Shown piece after piece: positions 1-7,887 of a stretch of DNA of 23,248 nucleotides. The DNA lies in NCBI GenBank assembly GCA_023475715.1, contig JAMCVO010000240.1, positions 1 to 23,248 of the forward strand, in the 5' to 3' direction. The stretch's first letter is position 1. The number at the start of each line of letters is the position of its first letter. This stretch comes from Actinomycetota bacterium. Lineage in GTDB: Bacteria > Actinomycetota > Humimicrobiia > Humimicrobiales > Humimicrobiaceae. A program made the position numbers and the translations under genes. A model generated the notes under the pieces. That model had not been told where the DNA came from. It saw only the letters and a list, made by a program, of their open reading frames with translations, and made no database searches.

Positions 1-1115
1 TTTACAGGAAGCAGAAAAATTGAATTAAAACGCAAAACCACTCCCGGCAAACCAAGTATATTTGTTTCTTCCTGAATACTTCCCGAGTCTGTCACCACTG
101 CACTGCATTTTTTCATTGCTGCAATTACGTCTGAGTAATGAGGCCAGACTTGTGAAAATATAAAATTTTTATATTTTTTAGCCAATTTAAGAGTTTTTTC
201 TTTTAATTTGTAAACTTCAAGCGCTTTTTCAGTTGCACCAAGGGAAATAAAAAGAACTGTTCTTCCTTCATGAATTAATTCTGCCATGCTTTCATATATA
301 GCCATAAATCTATGATAGGAAGTAATATTTTCACGTCTATGTACGCAAAAACGAATAACGCTGCCTTCTGCCAAAATAGGATATTTCTCAAAAATGTTAC
401 TTTCCTCAACTTGTTTTTCAATAAGATTTATACTATCACTTACAGGATTGCCAACTACAAAAACTCTCTCGCTTGCGTATCCTTCGTCCAGAAGATTTTC
501 TGAATTTATTCTTGTTGGAGCAAAATGAACACCAGCCGAAGGCGCAGCCGCCCTGGTATCAAACTGTTCAGGATAAGGTTCGTATGAACCTTTCTTCCAG
601 AGGCTTGTTTCTTTCAGGTCCTCAAAAAAGTTATCAACGTTAAAGTTTCCCAAAAGACTCATAATAAATTCTTTGGGCGGACTCATTGTCCTTAATCCTG
701 CCTCAACGTGAGCGGCACCAATAAGATTTGCAAAAGAAGCAATTCCACCAGCAACAGCTGTTGTTGTATCTCCATATATATATGGAATGACTTGCTTTCC
801 AATTTTTTTAATTTCAGAAAGGATAAAACCTAACCTGTCAATAATTTGTGATTGCTGCTCATAAAGAAGACCCTTAATATTTAAATTAATATCGGGATAA
901 ATATTAAATTCCTCTTCCAAACCACCTGAAAGATTCCAATCATGATGTTGCCCGGAATGCACAATCAATACGAATTCATCTCTTTTTTTCAGTTCTAAGA
1001 TTAAAGGTGCCTGTTTGATAATATCCGGCTTGGTAGCAATTAAAACTAAGTGAACCGGACCGTCATGCACTTTTATTTTTTTAAAAAGATTTTCATTAAA
1101 ATTAATTTTTTCCAT
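1..1115 (-). CDS. wecB: UDP-N-acetylglucosamine 2-epimerase, 3' end cut by window edge
   Basis: The frame is open for 371 codons from the ATG at 1115 to the left edge, so the C-terminus is missing. The family interconverts UDP-GlcNAc and UDP-ManNAc in the cytoplasm, supplying surface polysaccharides. Family landmarks seen: GDTTT at residues 115-119 (Asp116), HVEAGLRT at 136-143 (Glu138), PEQ at 182-184 (Glu183), HFAPT at 197-201, HRREN at 259-263 (His259) and TDSGSIQEE at 342-350. These match the substrate-site Asp, Glu, Glu and His of WecB. About 38 residues lie between EAGLRT and PEQ, where the classical enzyme has only a few. The ERPE motif usually found after the conserved LR is replaced by IFLLPV at the very edge. 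AGAGAGG lies about 9 bases before the ATG. It follows the GT2 gene by 27 bases, probably in one operon. Confidence 0.85.
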   Translation of the reverse strand, partial: MEKINFNENLFKKIKVHDGPVHLVLIATKPDIIKQAPLILELKKRDEFVLIVHSGQHHDWNLSGGLEEEFNIYPDINLNIKGLLYEQQSQIIDRLGFILSEIKKIGKQVIPYIYGDTTTAVAGGIASFANLIGAAHVEAGLRTMSPPKEFIMSLLGNFNVDNFFEDLKETSLWKKGSYEPYPEQFDTRAAAPSAGVHFAPTRINSENLLDEGYASERVFVVGNPVSDSINLIEKQVEESNIFEKYPILAEGSVIRFCVHRRENITSYHRFMAIYESMAELIHEGRTVLFISLGATEKALEVYKLKEKTLKLAKKYKNFIFSQVWPHYSDVIAAMKKCSAVVTDSGSIQEETNILGLPGVVLRFNSIFLLPV

Positions 1116-1142
1116 AGATATAAGCCTCTCTGTTCCGGCATT

Positions 1143-1868
1143 TCAGGCAGCTTTATTGAAATTATTTTTTTCAGTTCTGGATAAACCATATTTAAATAAA
1201 ACAAAAATTTCTCTGAATGCATCTTTTAAGCCTATTTTTTTACCTTCCTTATAGCTTCTTTCATGGTATGTAATTGGCACCTCTTTAATTCTTGCAGATA
1301 ATTTTACTGCTTTTAAAACAAGCTCTGCATCAGCTCCAAATTTGTTTTCTTTAATTATTATCGAATTAATAACTTCATTTTTAAATAATTTATAGCATGT
1401 ATTTACATCAGTTAAATGTATATGTGTGAAAATATTAAAAAGTATTGTTAAAAACCTGTTTCCAAAAAAGTGCCAGCGTTTTTCATATTTTTGCGGTGTT
1501 CTATTCATATATCTTGAACCTAAAACAACATCGGCTTCACCATCCAAAACAGATTTAAGCAGCAATGCATACTCTTCAGGATTATATTCAAGATCAGCAT
1601 CCTGAATTATAATAAAATCACCTGTTATATTTTTTAAACCAGCCCTGATTGCGGCACCTTTACCCATTTTATTTTCATTGTAAATTATCATATTTACTTT
1701 TGGTTCAATTTTTTCTCTTAATATTTTTCTGGTAATACCGTCATTAGAATCATCGACTATTATTATCTCTTTTTCAATTTCACCAATATCGGAAGCTATG
1801 ACACGATCTATTATTTCTTCAATTGTCTTCGGCTCATTATATACAGGGATAATAACAGATAATTTCAT
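1143..1868 (-). CDS. GT2 family glycosyltransferase, Dpm1-like soluble type
   Basis: A 241-residue GT-A fold glycosyltransferase. VIIPVYNE at residues 5-12 and DDSNDG at 39-44 form the nucleotide-binding part; DAD at 90-92 is the metal-binding triad; GSRY at 117-120 is typical of polyprenyl-phosphate sugar synthases. No membrane segment follows the catalytic domain, as in the short Dpm1 type. Family knowledge suggests sugar transfer to dolichyl or undecaprenyl phosphate at the inner face of the membrane, but donor and acceptor cannot be read from the sequence. GAGG lies about 9 bases before the ATG and supports this start. It is followed after 27 bases by the UDP-GlcNAc 2-epimerase gene, so it may be the first gene of that operon. 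Confidence 0.85.
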   Translation of the reverse strand: MKLSVIIPVYNEPKTIEEIIDRVIASDIGEIEKEIIIVDDSNDGITRKILREKIEPKVNMIIYNENKMGKGAAIRAGLKNITGDFIIIQDADLEYNPEEYALLLKSVLDGEADVVLGSRYMNRTPQKYEKRWHFFGNRFLTILFNIFTHIHLTDVNTCYKLFKNEVINSIIIKENKFGADAELVLKAVKLSARIKEVPITYHERSYKEGKKIGLKDAFREIFVLFKYGLSRTEKNNFNKAA

Positions 1869-2070
1869 ATTTATGCCTCATGATCAATCATATAAATTAA
1901 TATTAATATGCGCTCCATGTATTGAAATCCTGTTATTGAGGTTTTTAGTAATTGTAGTACCCAATTTAAAAAATGTTAAGGGAAATCTTTGAGAGCTGTC
2001 TTTTATAAATTCAATTTGGTTAGTACAATGGTAATAGTTTTTATTATAACTAAAAATAGGTTTACTAAAA

Positions 2071-2832
2071 ATGGATAAAAAATCACTAAATGAAATGACT
2101 TCCGAAGAAATCAAAGAAGTGGTAAAAGAAAAGTATAGCCAGGTTGCAAAAGAACCATGCGGCTCTTTTAATTTTCCGGTTGGAAAGACTTTTGCTATAG
2201 ATGTTGGATATCCTAAAGAAATACTGGATAAACTGCCACAAACACTTACTGAATCTTTTACAGGAGCAAACAATCCCCAGCCCTTTATTGAGCTGAAGGA
2301 AGGTGAAGTAGTGCTGGATTTAGGATGTGGGGCAGGCCTTGATCTTTATTTTTATGCCAGATCTGCAGGCAGCAAAGGAAAAGTATATGGCCTTGACATC
2401 TCGTCTGAAATGATAGAGAAAGCAAAGCATAATATGAAATCTGTTAAAATAGATAATGTGGAGCTTGTTTGCGGTTCTTCCGATAATCTTCCTTTTAAAG
2501 ATGATTTCTTTGATGTTGTAGCTTCCAATGGAATTTATAATCTTTCACCGGATAAAGAAAAGGTTTTTAAGGAGGTTTACAGAGTGTTAAAACCAGGCGG
2601 GAGAACTGTTTTTTGTGAAATCGTCTTAAAAGATAAGCTACCCGAAGATACAATTAATAATATAAATGATTTATTCAGGTGCATCGGCAGAGCTTTACCT
2701 GAGAATGATTTTATTGCGCTTATGGAAAAAACAGGATTTAAAAATACTGTGGTAATTTCCAAAATAAGAAATGCAAGAACAGGTCATGCTCTTGCCTTGT
2801 GTGCGAATATCCGCTCATACAAGATATTATAG
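2071..2832 (+). CDS. Class I SAM methyltransferase, ArsM-like but lacking the central cysteine
   Basis: A 253-residue Rossmann-fold methyltransferase. The SAM motif VLDLGCGAG is at residues 81-89, the acidic strand end YGLD at 106-109, and NLSPDKEKVFKEVYRVLKPGG at about 157-177. This last stretch, and LPENDFIALMEKTGF near 209-223, are characteristic of arsenite methyltransferases (ArsM/AS3MT) and their relatives. ArsM uses conserved cysteines: here Cys30 and Cys204 could correspond to two of them, but the position in the motif SNCxxNL is Gly154 (SNGIYNL). The true substrate may therefore not be arsenite. It stands alone on the plus strand, divergent from the GT2 gene, with only a weak ribosome site. 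A 226-bp mobile element follows directly after the stop. Confidence 0.8.
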   Translation: MDKKSLNEMTSEEIKEVVKEKYSQVAKEPCGSFNFPVGKTFAIDVGYPKEILDKLPQTLTESFTGANNPQPFIELKEGEVVLDLGCGAGLDLYFYARSAGSKGKVYGLDISSEMIEKAKHNMKSVKIDNVELVCGSSDNLPFKDDFFDVVASNGIYNLSPDKEKVFKEVYRVLKPGGRTVFCEIVLKDKLPEDTINNINDLFRCIGRALPENDFIALMEKTGFKNTVVISKIRNARTGHALALCANIRSYKIL

Positions 2833-2838
2833 GAAATA

Positions 2839-2847
2839 AAACTTTAT
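2839..2847. repeat. Target-site duplication, left of MITE copy 1
   Basis: AAACTTTAT is repeated perfectly at 3074-3082 on the other side of the 226-bp element. It starts seven bases after the methyltransferase stop codon. Confidence 0.85.
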
Positions 2848-3073
2848 GGAAGCATCTAAAATTTCGTGACAGCAATAAAGGAAAATTTTAAGAGCCATGA
2901 CGGGTATTTCAAAAACACGCAGGCTTTTCCCCTGCGAGTAAAAGCCAGCTCAGTTTCAGGCTTAGCTCTCCTCCCGGAGGAGGAACCATGCCCGCTTAAG
3001 CCTTCAAATGGTTTTCTCAATACCCATTCTGGCTTATCAATTTATTTTTTATCACGAAATTTTAGATGCTAAC
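2848..3073. mobile_element. 226-bp MITE-like element, copy 1
   Basis: A short non-autonomous transposon-like element of 226 bases. Its ends, 2848-2871 and 3050-3073, are inverted repeats matching at 21 of 24 positions (GGAAGCATCTAAAATTTCG at the left, AGATGCTAAC at the right). It is flanked by a perfect 9-bp direct repeat. A second copy of equal length lies at 20369-20594 with different flanks; the two differ by five transitions (2870, 2893, 2901, 2975, 3028). The interior is self-complementary: 2894-2908 pairs with 3019-3033; hairpin 2918-2936 (CGCAGG/CCTGCG); 2958-2966 with 2994-3003; CTCCTCC/GGAGGAG at 2968-2982. No transposase is encoded. A 68-codon open frame from GTG 2866 is probably spurious. 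A 9-bp duplication indicates a DDE-type transposase acting in trans, but I cannot name the family. Together with its flanks it fills the gap 2833-3153. Confidence 0.88.
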
Positions 3074-3082
3074 AAACTTTAT
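3074..3082. repeat. Target-site duplication, right of MITE copy 1
   Basis: AAACTTTAT, identical to 2839-2847. The remaining bases up to the convergent gene ending at 3154 hold nothing I recognise. Confidence 0.85.
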
Positions 3083-3153
3083 TAAATTACATCAACGGTT
3101 ATTTAATATTTTGAAGGTTTTAAAAAAGATGCTGAATTATCCGGAGTATGGTT

Positions 3154-4569
3154 CTATATGAATTTTATTTTTTTCATTGCATGAAAAGCTGTCCTGAGTA
3201 AATTAGTGCCGCCTTTCCACATGCCAATATTCGTGGAACCATAGGTCCTGCTCTTATAATGCACTGGTATCTCGACAATCTTTAAATTTTGTTTGTATGA
3301 GCCAAGAATCAAGTCGTAATCGCCGTATCTGTCAAAATTTCCAAAGTAATCCATGCTCTTTTTTAACTTTTCATAATCACTCTTAAATATAACTTTTGTA
3401 CCACACAATGTATCTTTAAAATATTTTCCTAAAATCCATGTGAAAAGCAGGCTGAAAAATTTGTTTGCTGTCATTCTTAAAAAACGCATCGCCTCTTTTT
3501 CCCTTGGATAGACAAACCTGCTGCCATTTATGAATTCACCCTTCCCTGATGCAATTGCATTATAAAATTTTTGAAGATCCCTGGGAGCAACGGTCAGGTC
3601 AGCATCCAGAATCATTAAAATGTCCCCGTTTGCTATATCAAATCCTTTAAAAACAGCATCTTTTTTACCCTTGCCATCCTGAACATAATATTTGATATTC
3701 TTTGTATTTTTGTATTTTTCACATACCCTTTTTATTTCTTCAAGGGTATTATCTTTCGAATGGCCTTCGACAAAAATTATTTCAGTAAATCTGCCCATCT
3801 CCGGGATTTCCTGGACTGCTCTTTCTATGCTTTCTGTTTCATTTCTTGCAGGAATTATAACCGAGCAGCTGTAGTCATTATTTACTGCAGCCTCTTCTTG
3901 CATCGGCCTTGCAATCGAATAATTGATGAAACATAAATTGCTTAAGTAAAAAAATTTTGAGATATATTTGTTTAAAAATTCTGAAAGGATTGGTATATAG
4001 ACAGGTAACAACAGAATTGCTCCGGATCTGATTGTTTCAAAATTTGCAAGGTCCAGCAGATTTAAAATATCTAACTTTGAAAGCCAGTTCTGGTGATATT
4101 CCTTCATCTTCAACCTTAACTTCTCTCCCAATTTAAGTGTTGATTCCCATAGGAAATTATAATAGGTTACCACTATTTTTGTTTTAGGATGGCAAACAGT
4201 TTGGAGGTTTTCAAATACTGTTTGGACATCATCAAGATATCCAATAAGATCCGATAAAATTATATAGTCAAATTTATGATCAAGGTTAAGTTTATCTGCA
4301 TCCATTTCAATAAATGTAAGTTCAGGATAATTCTTTTTAGCGATTTCAATCATGTTTGCGCTGGAATCTATTCCCACACCATTGCCGGGCTTAAGCTCGT
4401 TAAGTAGGTCTCCGGTGCTACACCCTATCTCAAGAACCGAACTGCCTTCAGGAATAATAAATTTCATGAACTGGGTTATTTTTTTATGATAATACCAGCT
4501 TTTCTTTTTCCAGTGTTTTCTATCTTTTGCTACGGAATTAAAAAATTCTATTTTTTGTTTTTTATCCAT
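3154..4569 (-). CDS. Fused SAM methyltransferase and GT2 glycosyltransferase
   Basis: A 471-residue two-domain protein. Residues 1 to about 190 are a class I methyltransferase, with SAM motif VLEIGCSTG at 45-53 and GID at 66-68. Residues from about 234 to 471 are a GT2 glycosyltransferase: CSVIIPARNE at 235-244, EGHSKDNT at 268-275 in place of DDGSxDGT, DAD at 322-324, NGSRF at 348-352 and DTLCGTK at 386-392. The second half is longer than a bare catalytic core but has no clear transmembrane pair. The first half could O-methylate a sugar and the second transfer one, perhaps on the same glycan; this is inferred from fusion. The ATG overlaps the last eight bases of the acyltransferase gene (ATGGATAA), and AGGAG lies just before it, so the two are likely translationally coupled. 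It ends convergently facing MITE copy 1. Confidence 0.85.
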   Translation of the reverse strand: MDKKQKIEFFNSVAKDRKHWKKKSWYYHKKITQFMKFIIPEGSSVLEIGCSTGDLLNELKPGNGVGIDSSANMIEIAKKNYPELTFIEMDADKLNLDHKFDYIILSDLIGYLDDVQTVFENLQTVCHPKTKIVVTYYNFLWESTLKLGEKLRLKMKEYHQNWLSKLDILNLLDLANFETIRSGAILLLPVYIPILSEFLNKYISKFFYLSNLCFINYSIARPMQEEAAVNNDYSCSVIIPARNETESIERAVQEIPEMGRFTEIIFVEGHSKDNTLEEIKRVCEKYKNTKNIKYYVQDGKGKKDAVFKGFDIANGDILMILDADLTVAPRDLQKFYNAIASGKGEFINGSRFVYPREKEAMRFLRMTANKFFSLLFTWILGKYFKDTLCGTKVIFKSDYEKLKKSMDYFGNFDRYGDYDLILGSYKQNLKIVEIPVHYKSRTYGSTNIGMWKGGTNLLRTAFHAMKKIKFI

Positions 4570-5317
4570 ATCTCCTGTCTTTTATTACTTTAGCTGGTAT
4601 ACCTGCCGCCACTGAATAATCAGGGATGCTCTTGGTAACCACAGCCCCGGCTCCGATGACTGAATTATCTCCAATATCACAACCATCCATTACTATAGTT
4701 TTGGCTCCCAGCCAGACATTGCTGCCAATTTTTATGCCAATTGAATGCTTTTCCTGATCTCTGAAGGGGGTTTCAAGATCTGATGACATATGCCCGCCGC
4801 CGATAATATAAGTATAAGCAGCCATTAAGACATTTTCTCCAATTTCAACTTTTTTAAGGGAATAAACTTCACAGTTAAATCCTATGTTGACATTTTTATT
4901 CAAAACAATATCACCATTTTTGCAGGAAAGAATTGTATTTCTTCCAATATATGCACCGTCACAAATTATGATACCTTTGTTATCAACTCCCTTGGCGTCA
5001 AGCATCACATTTTCATCTATTATCACATTGTTGCCGATCACTATTTTATGAGGATTTCTGATGGTAACAGATTTCCCGAATATAACCCCTTTTCCTACTT
5101 TCTTGAAAAGGAATTTATAGAAGATTGACCTTAATGTTATCCCGACAGCTCCTGGCCAGTTGGAAAACCATGACGTGAGGATCTCATATTTTAAAAATGC
5201 AAGGAATCCCTTTTTACCAACAAACATATCAGAATAATTTGCAAACTTTGATTTCGTGCTTTTTTCTATAGTCTTCTGTATCATCGGCTCGTAAGCATTA
5301 TTTTCTTTTCCTTCCAT
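4562..5317 (-). CDS. Hexapeptide-repeat (left-handed beta-helix) O-acyltransferase
   Basis: A 251-residue protein. Residues from about 75 to 245 show the [LIV]-G-x-x turns of the left-handed beta-helix (for example IGNNVIIDENVML, IGRNTIL, IGFNCEVYS). The C-terminal block from 196 (IGSNVWLGAKTIVMDGC) to VVTKSIPDYSVAAGIPAKVI is typical of the maltose/galactoside/serine acetyltransferase superfamily. His176 in GGGH is the likely catalytic base. The N-terminal 70 residues are a family-specific extension with an amphipathic or weakly hydrophobic part. The likely job is to transfer acetyl from acetyl-CoA to a sugar hydroxyl of the surface glycan. AGGAAG eight bases before the ATG supports the start. 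It overlaps the downstream methyltransferase-GT2 fusion by eight bases and lies 117 bases after the GT39 gene. Confidence 0.85.
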   Translation of the reverse strand: MEGKENNAYEPMIQKTIEKSTKSKFANYSDMFVGKKGFLAFLKYEILTSWFSNWPGAVGITLRSIFYKFLFKKVGKGVIFGKSVTIRNPHKIVIGNNVIIDENVMLDAKGVDNKGIIICDGAYIGRNTILSCKNGDIVLNKNVNIGFNCEVYSLKKVEIGENVLMAAYTYIIGGGHMSSDLETPFRDQEKHSIGIKIGSNVWLGAKTIVMDGCDIGDNSVIGAGAVVTKSIPDYSVAAGIPAKVIKDRRYG

Positions 5318-5434
5318 CTTTTTATCTTCCTGAGTTAATTATTATGATTTCAAAATAATATTATAGTGTCTCAGTTAAAACAATAATATCTTAATTTAGT
5401 CAAGACTATTTTTCAGATATATATCGAATATTAA

Positions 5435-7723
5435 TCATAAATCCGTTTTTTCTATTACAATCTTTTGGAAAAATACTGCAAGCGTCCTTGTATCTGAAGA
5501 AACACCAAGACTTAGGGGGCTTAAAAGATATCTATAGTTAAATTTCAGGATATTATATGAGCCTGCCTCAGTATTTACAATTTCTGCAGGTATATCCAGG
5601 ATGGCTTCAACAGGTTTTGAGTCTTTGAATTGTATCTTACCGATTACTTTATCATTGAAAATGACTTCCATTTCCTGAGGCTGTTTCGGGTCATATAAAG
5701 ATAAGACATTCAAAGTTATTTTATAATCCAGCCTTTCCTTGAATTTCAGGAAGAGTACGGAATATAACTTGTCTGCCCACGTTCCACTTGATTCAATTTG
5801 CGACCAGCCATACTTGAAAAAATCCTTATTGTCCTTATTGCCAAAGCCAATGATAGAGGGGAAATCGACGGGCTGCAATTCTATGATATTCTTATTTTCA
5901 GGTACGAAGAAATAACCTCTTGCAGGCTTGTCTGTTTTTTCAAAAAGATATGCCTGACAGACTCCGTCTTTGCCTGTTACTTTTAAATTTTGCTTCTGGC
6001 TGTATATGAACTCTGCCACATCGGGGGATATGTGGCTTTCTACTCTCATTGAGTTTGAAGTTATAAGCCAGATATTCCTGTCAGCATTATTGTTTAAGAC
6101 CGCATATAGCTGGTAAAGGTCTCTTATCAAAAGCACTCCGAAAAACTCTTCATACATCTTGCCGTCTTTATACACATAAGGCTGCCATTGTGAAAACCCG
6201 CCTGTCCATAACCAGTAATCGATCTGTCTTGTATATCCGTATGGATTTAAAAGATCGGTGGCTATTACCAGATCGCCTTCCTTTTTATGATCGAAAATAT
6301 ACTGTCCTGGTGTTTTCGCATCATGATGGAAAGTGAATGTATTGCTGGGAGCAAATTGGCTGATAACGGCATCACCGTTATTTCTGAAGACTATTTTTTT
6401 GAAATTATATATCGGGTTTGCCCAATTAACCGTAAAAATTAATATCAGAACAGCAATAATAATATAAATATAATTACTATATTCCTGGCTTTTTATATTA
6501 TGATTTTTTATGGATTTGTTTTTTAAATTTTTAAGGAGTGAAGATACCCCAAGCACAAGCAATCTTCCTATGTCAAAGATTACATAACAGTAAATAGCTA
6601 TGAAGAACGGATGTACCTGATATATATAGCGCTGTTGGGTTGTCATAAAGCCGAATCCGTTGAATATTGTATTTGAAAAAAATAAAAAATAAAGAAAAAA
6701 CAGATTAAAAGGAAACCTGATACTATATTTTCCGCTTGAACTCGAATAAATGTTTATAAAATCCTCGTCTTTATTTCTAATCCATGGTATGAAAAGATAA
6801 AGTATGATTAAAACTGAACCATAAAAGACAATTTTATACATATCAGGAAACATCACATCAAAAATTCTGTGATAATATGGTATATAGGGTGCGAAGAATT
6901 TTGCCAGAAGCCTCAGTATTGGATTGGCAATACTGCCGGAAACGTTTGATTGATAAAAAACGAGCCCTGCTTTCCAGAAAAGCTCTCTATGGATCATCTG
7001 ACCGACAATCATTGCAGCTACTACAAAAAAGGAAATAATAATATCTTTTTTAAAAAAGCCCTTAAATCTCTTATATATCAATAAAGCAATAAACAGGAAA
7101 ATCAATGTGAAACCAAGTTCATGGATAATTGTTGTAAGGAAAATAAACACAAGAGCTGCAATCTTAAACTTTTTTTCTTCCTTGAAAAATCCCCTGTAAA
7201 ATAGATAAACACTAAGCAGATAAAAGAACTGAAATTCGGAATATTGCCTTACTTCCCTGGAAAACTCTATCTGCCATGCATTAAAAGCAACAATAATAGA
7301 AGCCAGTAAAGCAATGTATTTATTATTTAGCAAATCCTTAATAAAAATAAATATCAAAGGTATTGTTAAAGTTCCAAAAAAAGCGCTGGGAAATCTCAGT
7401 GATACTTCATTGATTCCAAAAATAAGTGAAGGGATTACTCTTAAATAAAAGTGGAAAAATGTGTGATAAAAAATATTGCCTGAGGGAAGTTTTGGAAATC
7501 CATAATTTAAGACTCCAAATGTTCCTAAAAATGTCTGCCCATCGTCGCCCCAGTACGAAAGCACACCGATATTCTTGAATCTGACTATCATGGCATAAAT
7601 GGAAACAAGCAGCAGTATGACAAATATGGCAATGTTTGTTTTATCTTTAAAATAATTTTTTATTTCGTTTTTGCTGAAAAAAATATTACTTTTTAACATA
7701 TTTGTTTTTTTATCAATTAGCAT
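5435..7723 (-). CDS. GT39-type (PMT/ArnT-like) membrane glycosyltransferase, paralogue A
   Basis: A 762-residue polytopic membrane protein. After a first membrane helix near 31-48 comes LSYWGDD (55-61), whose acidic pair is in the first extracytoplasmic loop as in GT-C enzymes of the PMT/ArnT group. SREVRQY follows at 155-161, then about nine further hydrophobic segments up to roughly residue 440. The remaining part is soluble and probably external: it contains DYWLWTG and WQPY, and ends in a beta-rich domain with SLGVSSDTRTLAVFF. Such enzymes use polyprenyl-phosphate sugars to glycosylate a lipid, glycan or protein outside the membrane. It is clearly paralogous to the gene at 15983. No Shine-Dalgarno precedes the ATG at 7723; a second ATG eight codons on is equally possible. 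Confidence 0.82.
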   Translation of the reverse strand: MLIDKKTNMLKSNIFFSKNEIKNYFKDKTNIAIFVILLLVSIYAMIVRFKNIGVLSYWGDDGQTFLGTFGVLNYGFPKLPSGNIFYHTFFHFYLRVIPSLIFGINEVSLRFPSAFFGTLTIPLIFIFIKDLLNNKYIALLASIIVAFNAWQIEFSREVRQYSEFQFFYLLSVYLFYRGFFKEEKKFKIAALVFIFLTTIIHELGFTLIFLFIALLIYKRFKGFFKKDIIISFFVVAAMIVGQMIHRELFWKAGLVFYQSNVSGSIANPILRLLAKFFAPYIPYYHRIFDVMFPDMYKIVFYGSVLIILYLFIPWIRNKDEDFINIYSSSSGKYSIRFPFNLFFLYFLFFSNTIFNGFGFMTTQQRYIYQVHPFFIAIYCYVIFDIGRLLVLGVSSLLKNLKNKSIKNHNIKSQEYSNYIYIIIAVLILIFTVNWANPIYNFKKIVFRNNGDAVISQFAPSNTFTFHHDAKTPGQYIFDHKKEGDLVIATDLLNPYGYTRQIDYWLWTGGFSQWQPYVYKDGKMYEEFFGVLLIRDLYQLYAVLNNNADRNIWLITSNSMRVESHISPDVAEFIYSQKQNLKVTGKDGVCQAYLFEKTDKPARGYFFVPENKNIIELQPVDFPSIIGFGNKDNKDFFKYGWSQIESSGTWADKLYSVLFLKFKERLDYKITLNVLSLYDPKQPQEMEVIFNDKVIGKIQFKDSKPVEAILDIPAEIVNTEAGSYNILKFNYRYLLSPLSLGVSSDTRTLAVFFQKIVIEKTDL

Positions 7724-7791
7724 ATTTTATATCAAGTAAAAAATATTTTTATGTTAATATATATAAGTTGTCTGTATGTTAATATACATAT

Positions 7792-7829
7792 ATCTGTAAA
7801 TTATAGCTTAATCTGTAAATTATAGCTTA
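7792..7829. repeat. Two perfect 19-bp tandem repeats in a divergent intergenic region
   Basis: ATCTGTAAATTATAGCTTA occurs twice head to tail (7792-7810 and 7811-7829), followed by a degenerate partial third unit (GTCTG...). It lies between the divergent starts at 7723 and 7927. The preceding bases hold a small inverted repeat (TGTAT and ATACA around GTTAAT). A period of 19 bases, near two helical turns, would suit a tandem operator. No protein is known to bind here. Confidence 0.6.
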
Positions 7830-7887
7830 GTCTGGTTTATATTAGCTACTATTTATAAAAGCATTTTTAAAACATTCACTTTAGTTT

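Noticed and set aside
1884..2273. Minus-strand 129-residue open frame over the methyltransferase start
   Set aside because: It overlaps a well-supported gene and the divergent promoter region and resembles no protein family.
2866..3072. 68-residue open frame from GTG within MITE copy 1, also open in copy 2 (20387-20593)
   Set aside because: Four of the five differences between the copies change the amino acid, it runs through the inverted ends, and no ribosome site precedes it. The base-paired DNA structure explains its conservation better.
7792..7829. Short CRISPR array
   Set aside because: The repeats are 19 bp and directly adjacent with no spacers, and no cas gene is present.
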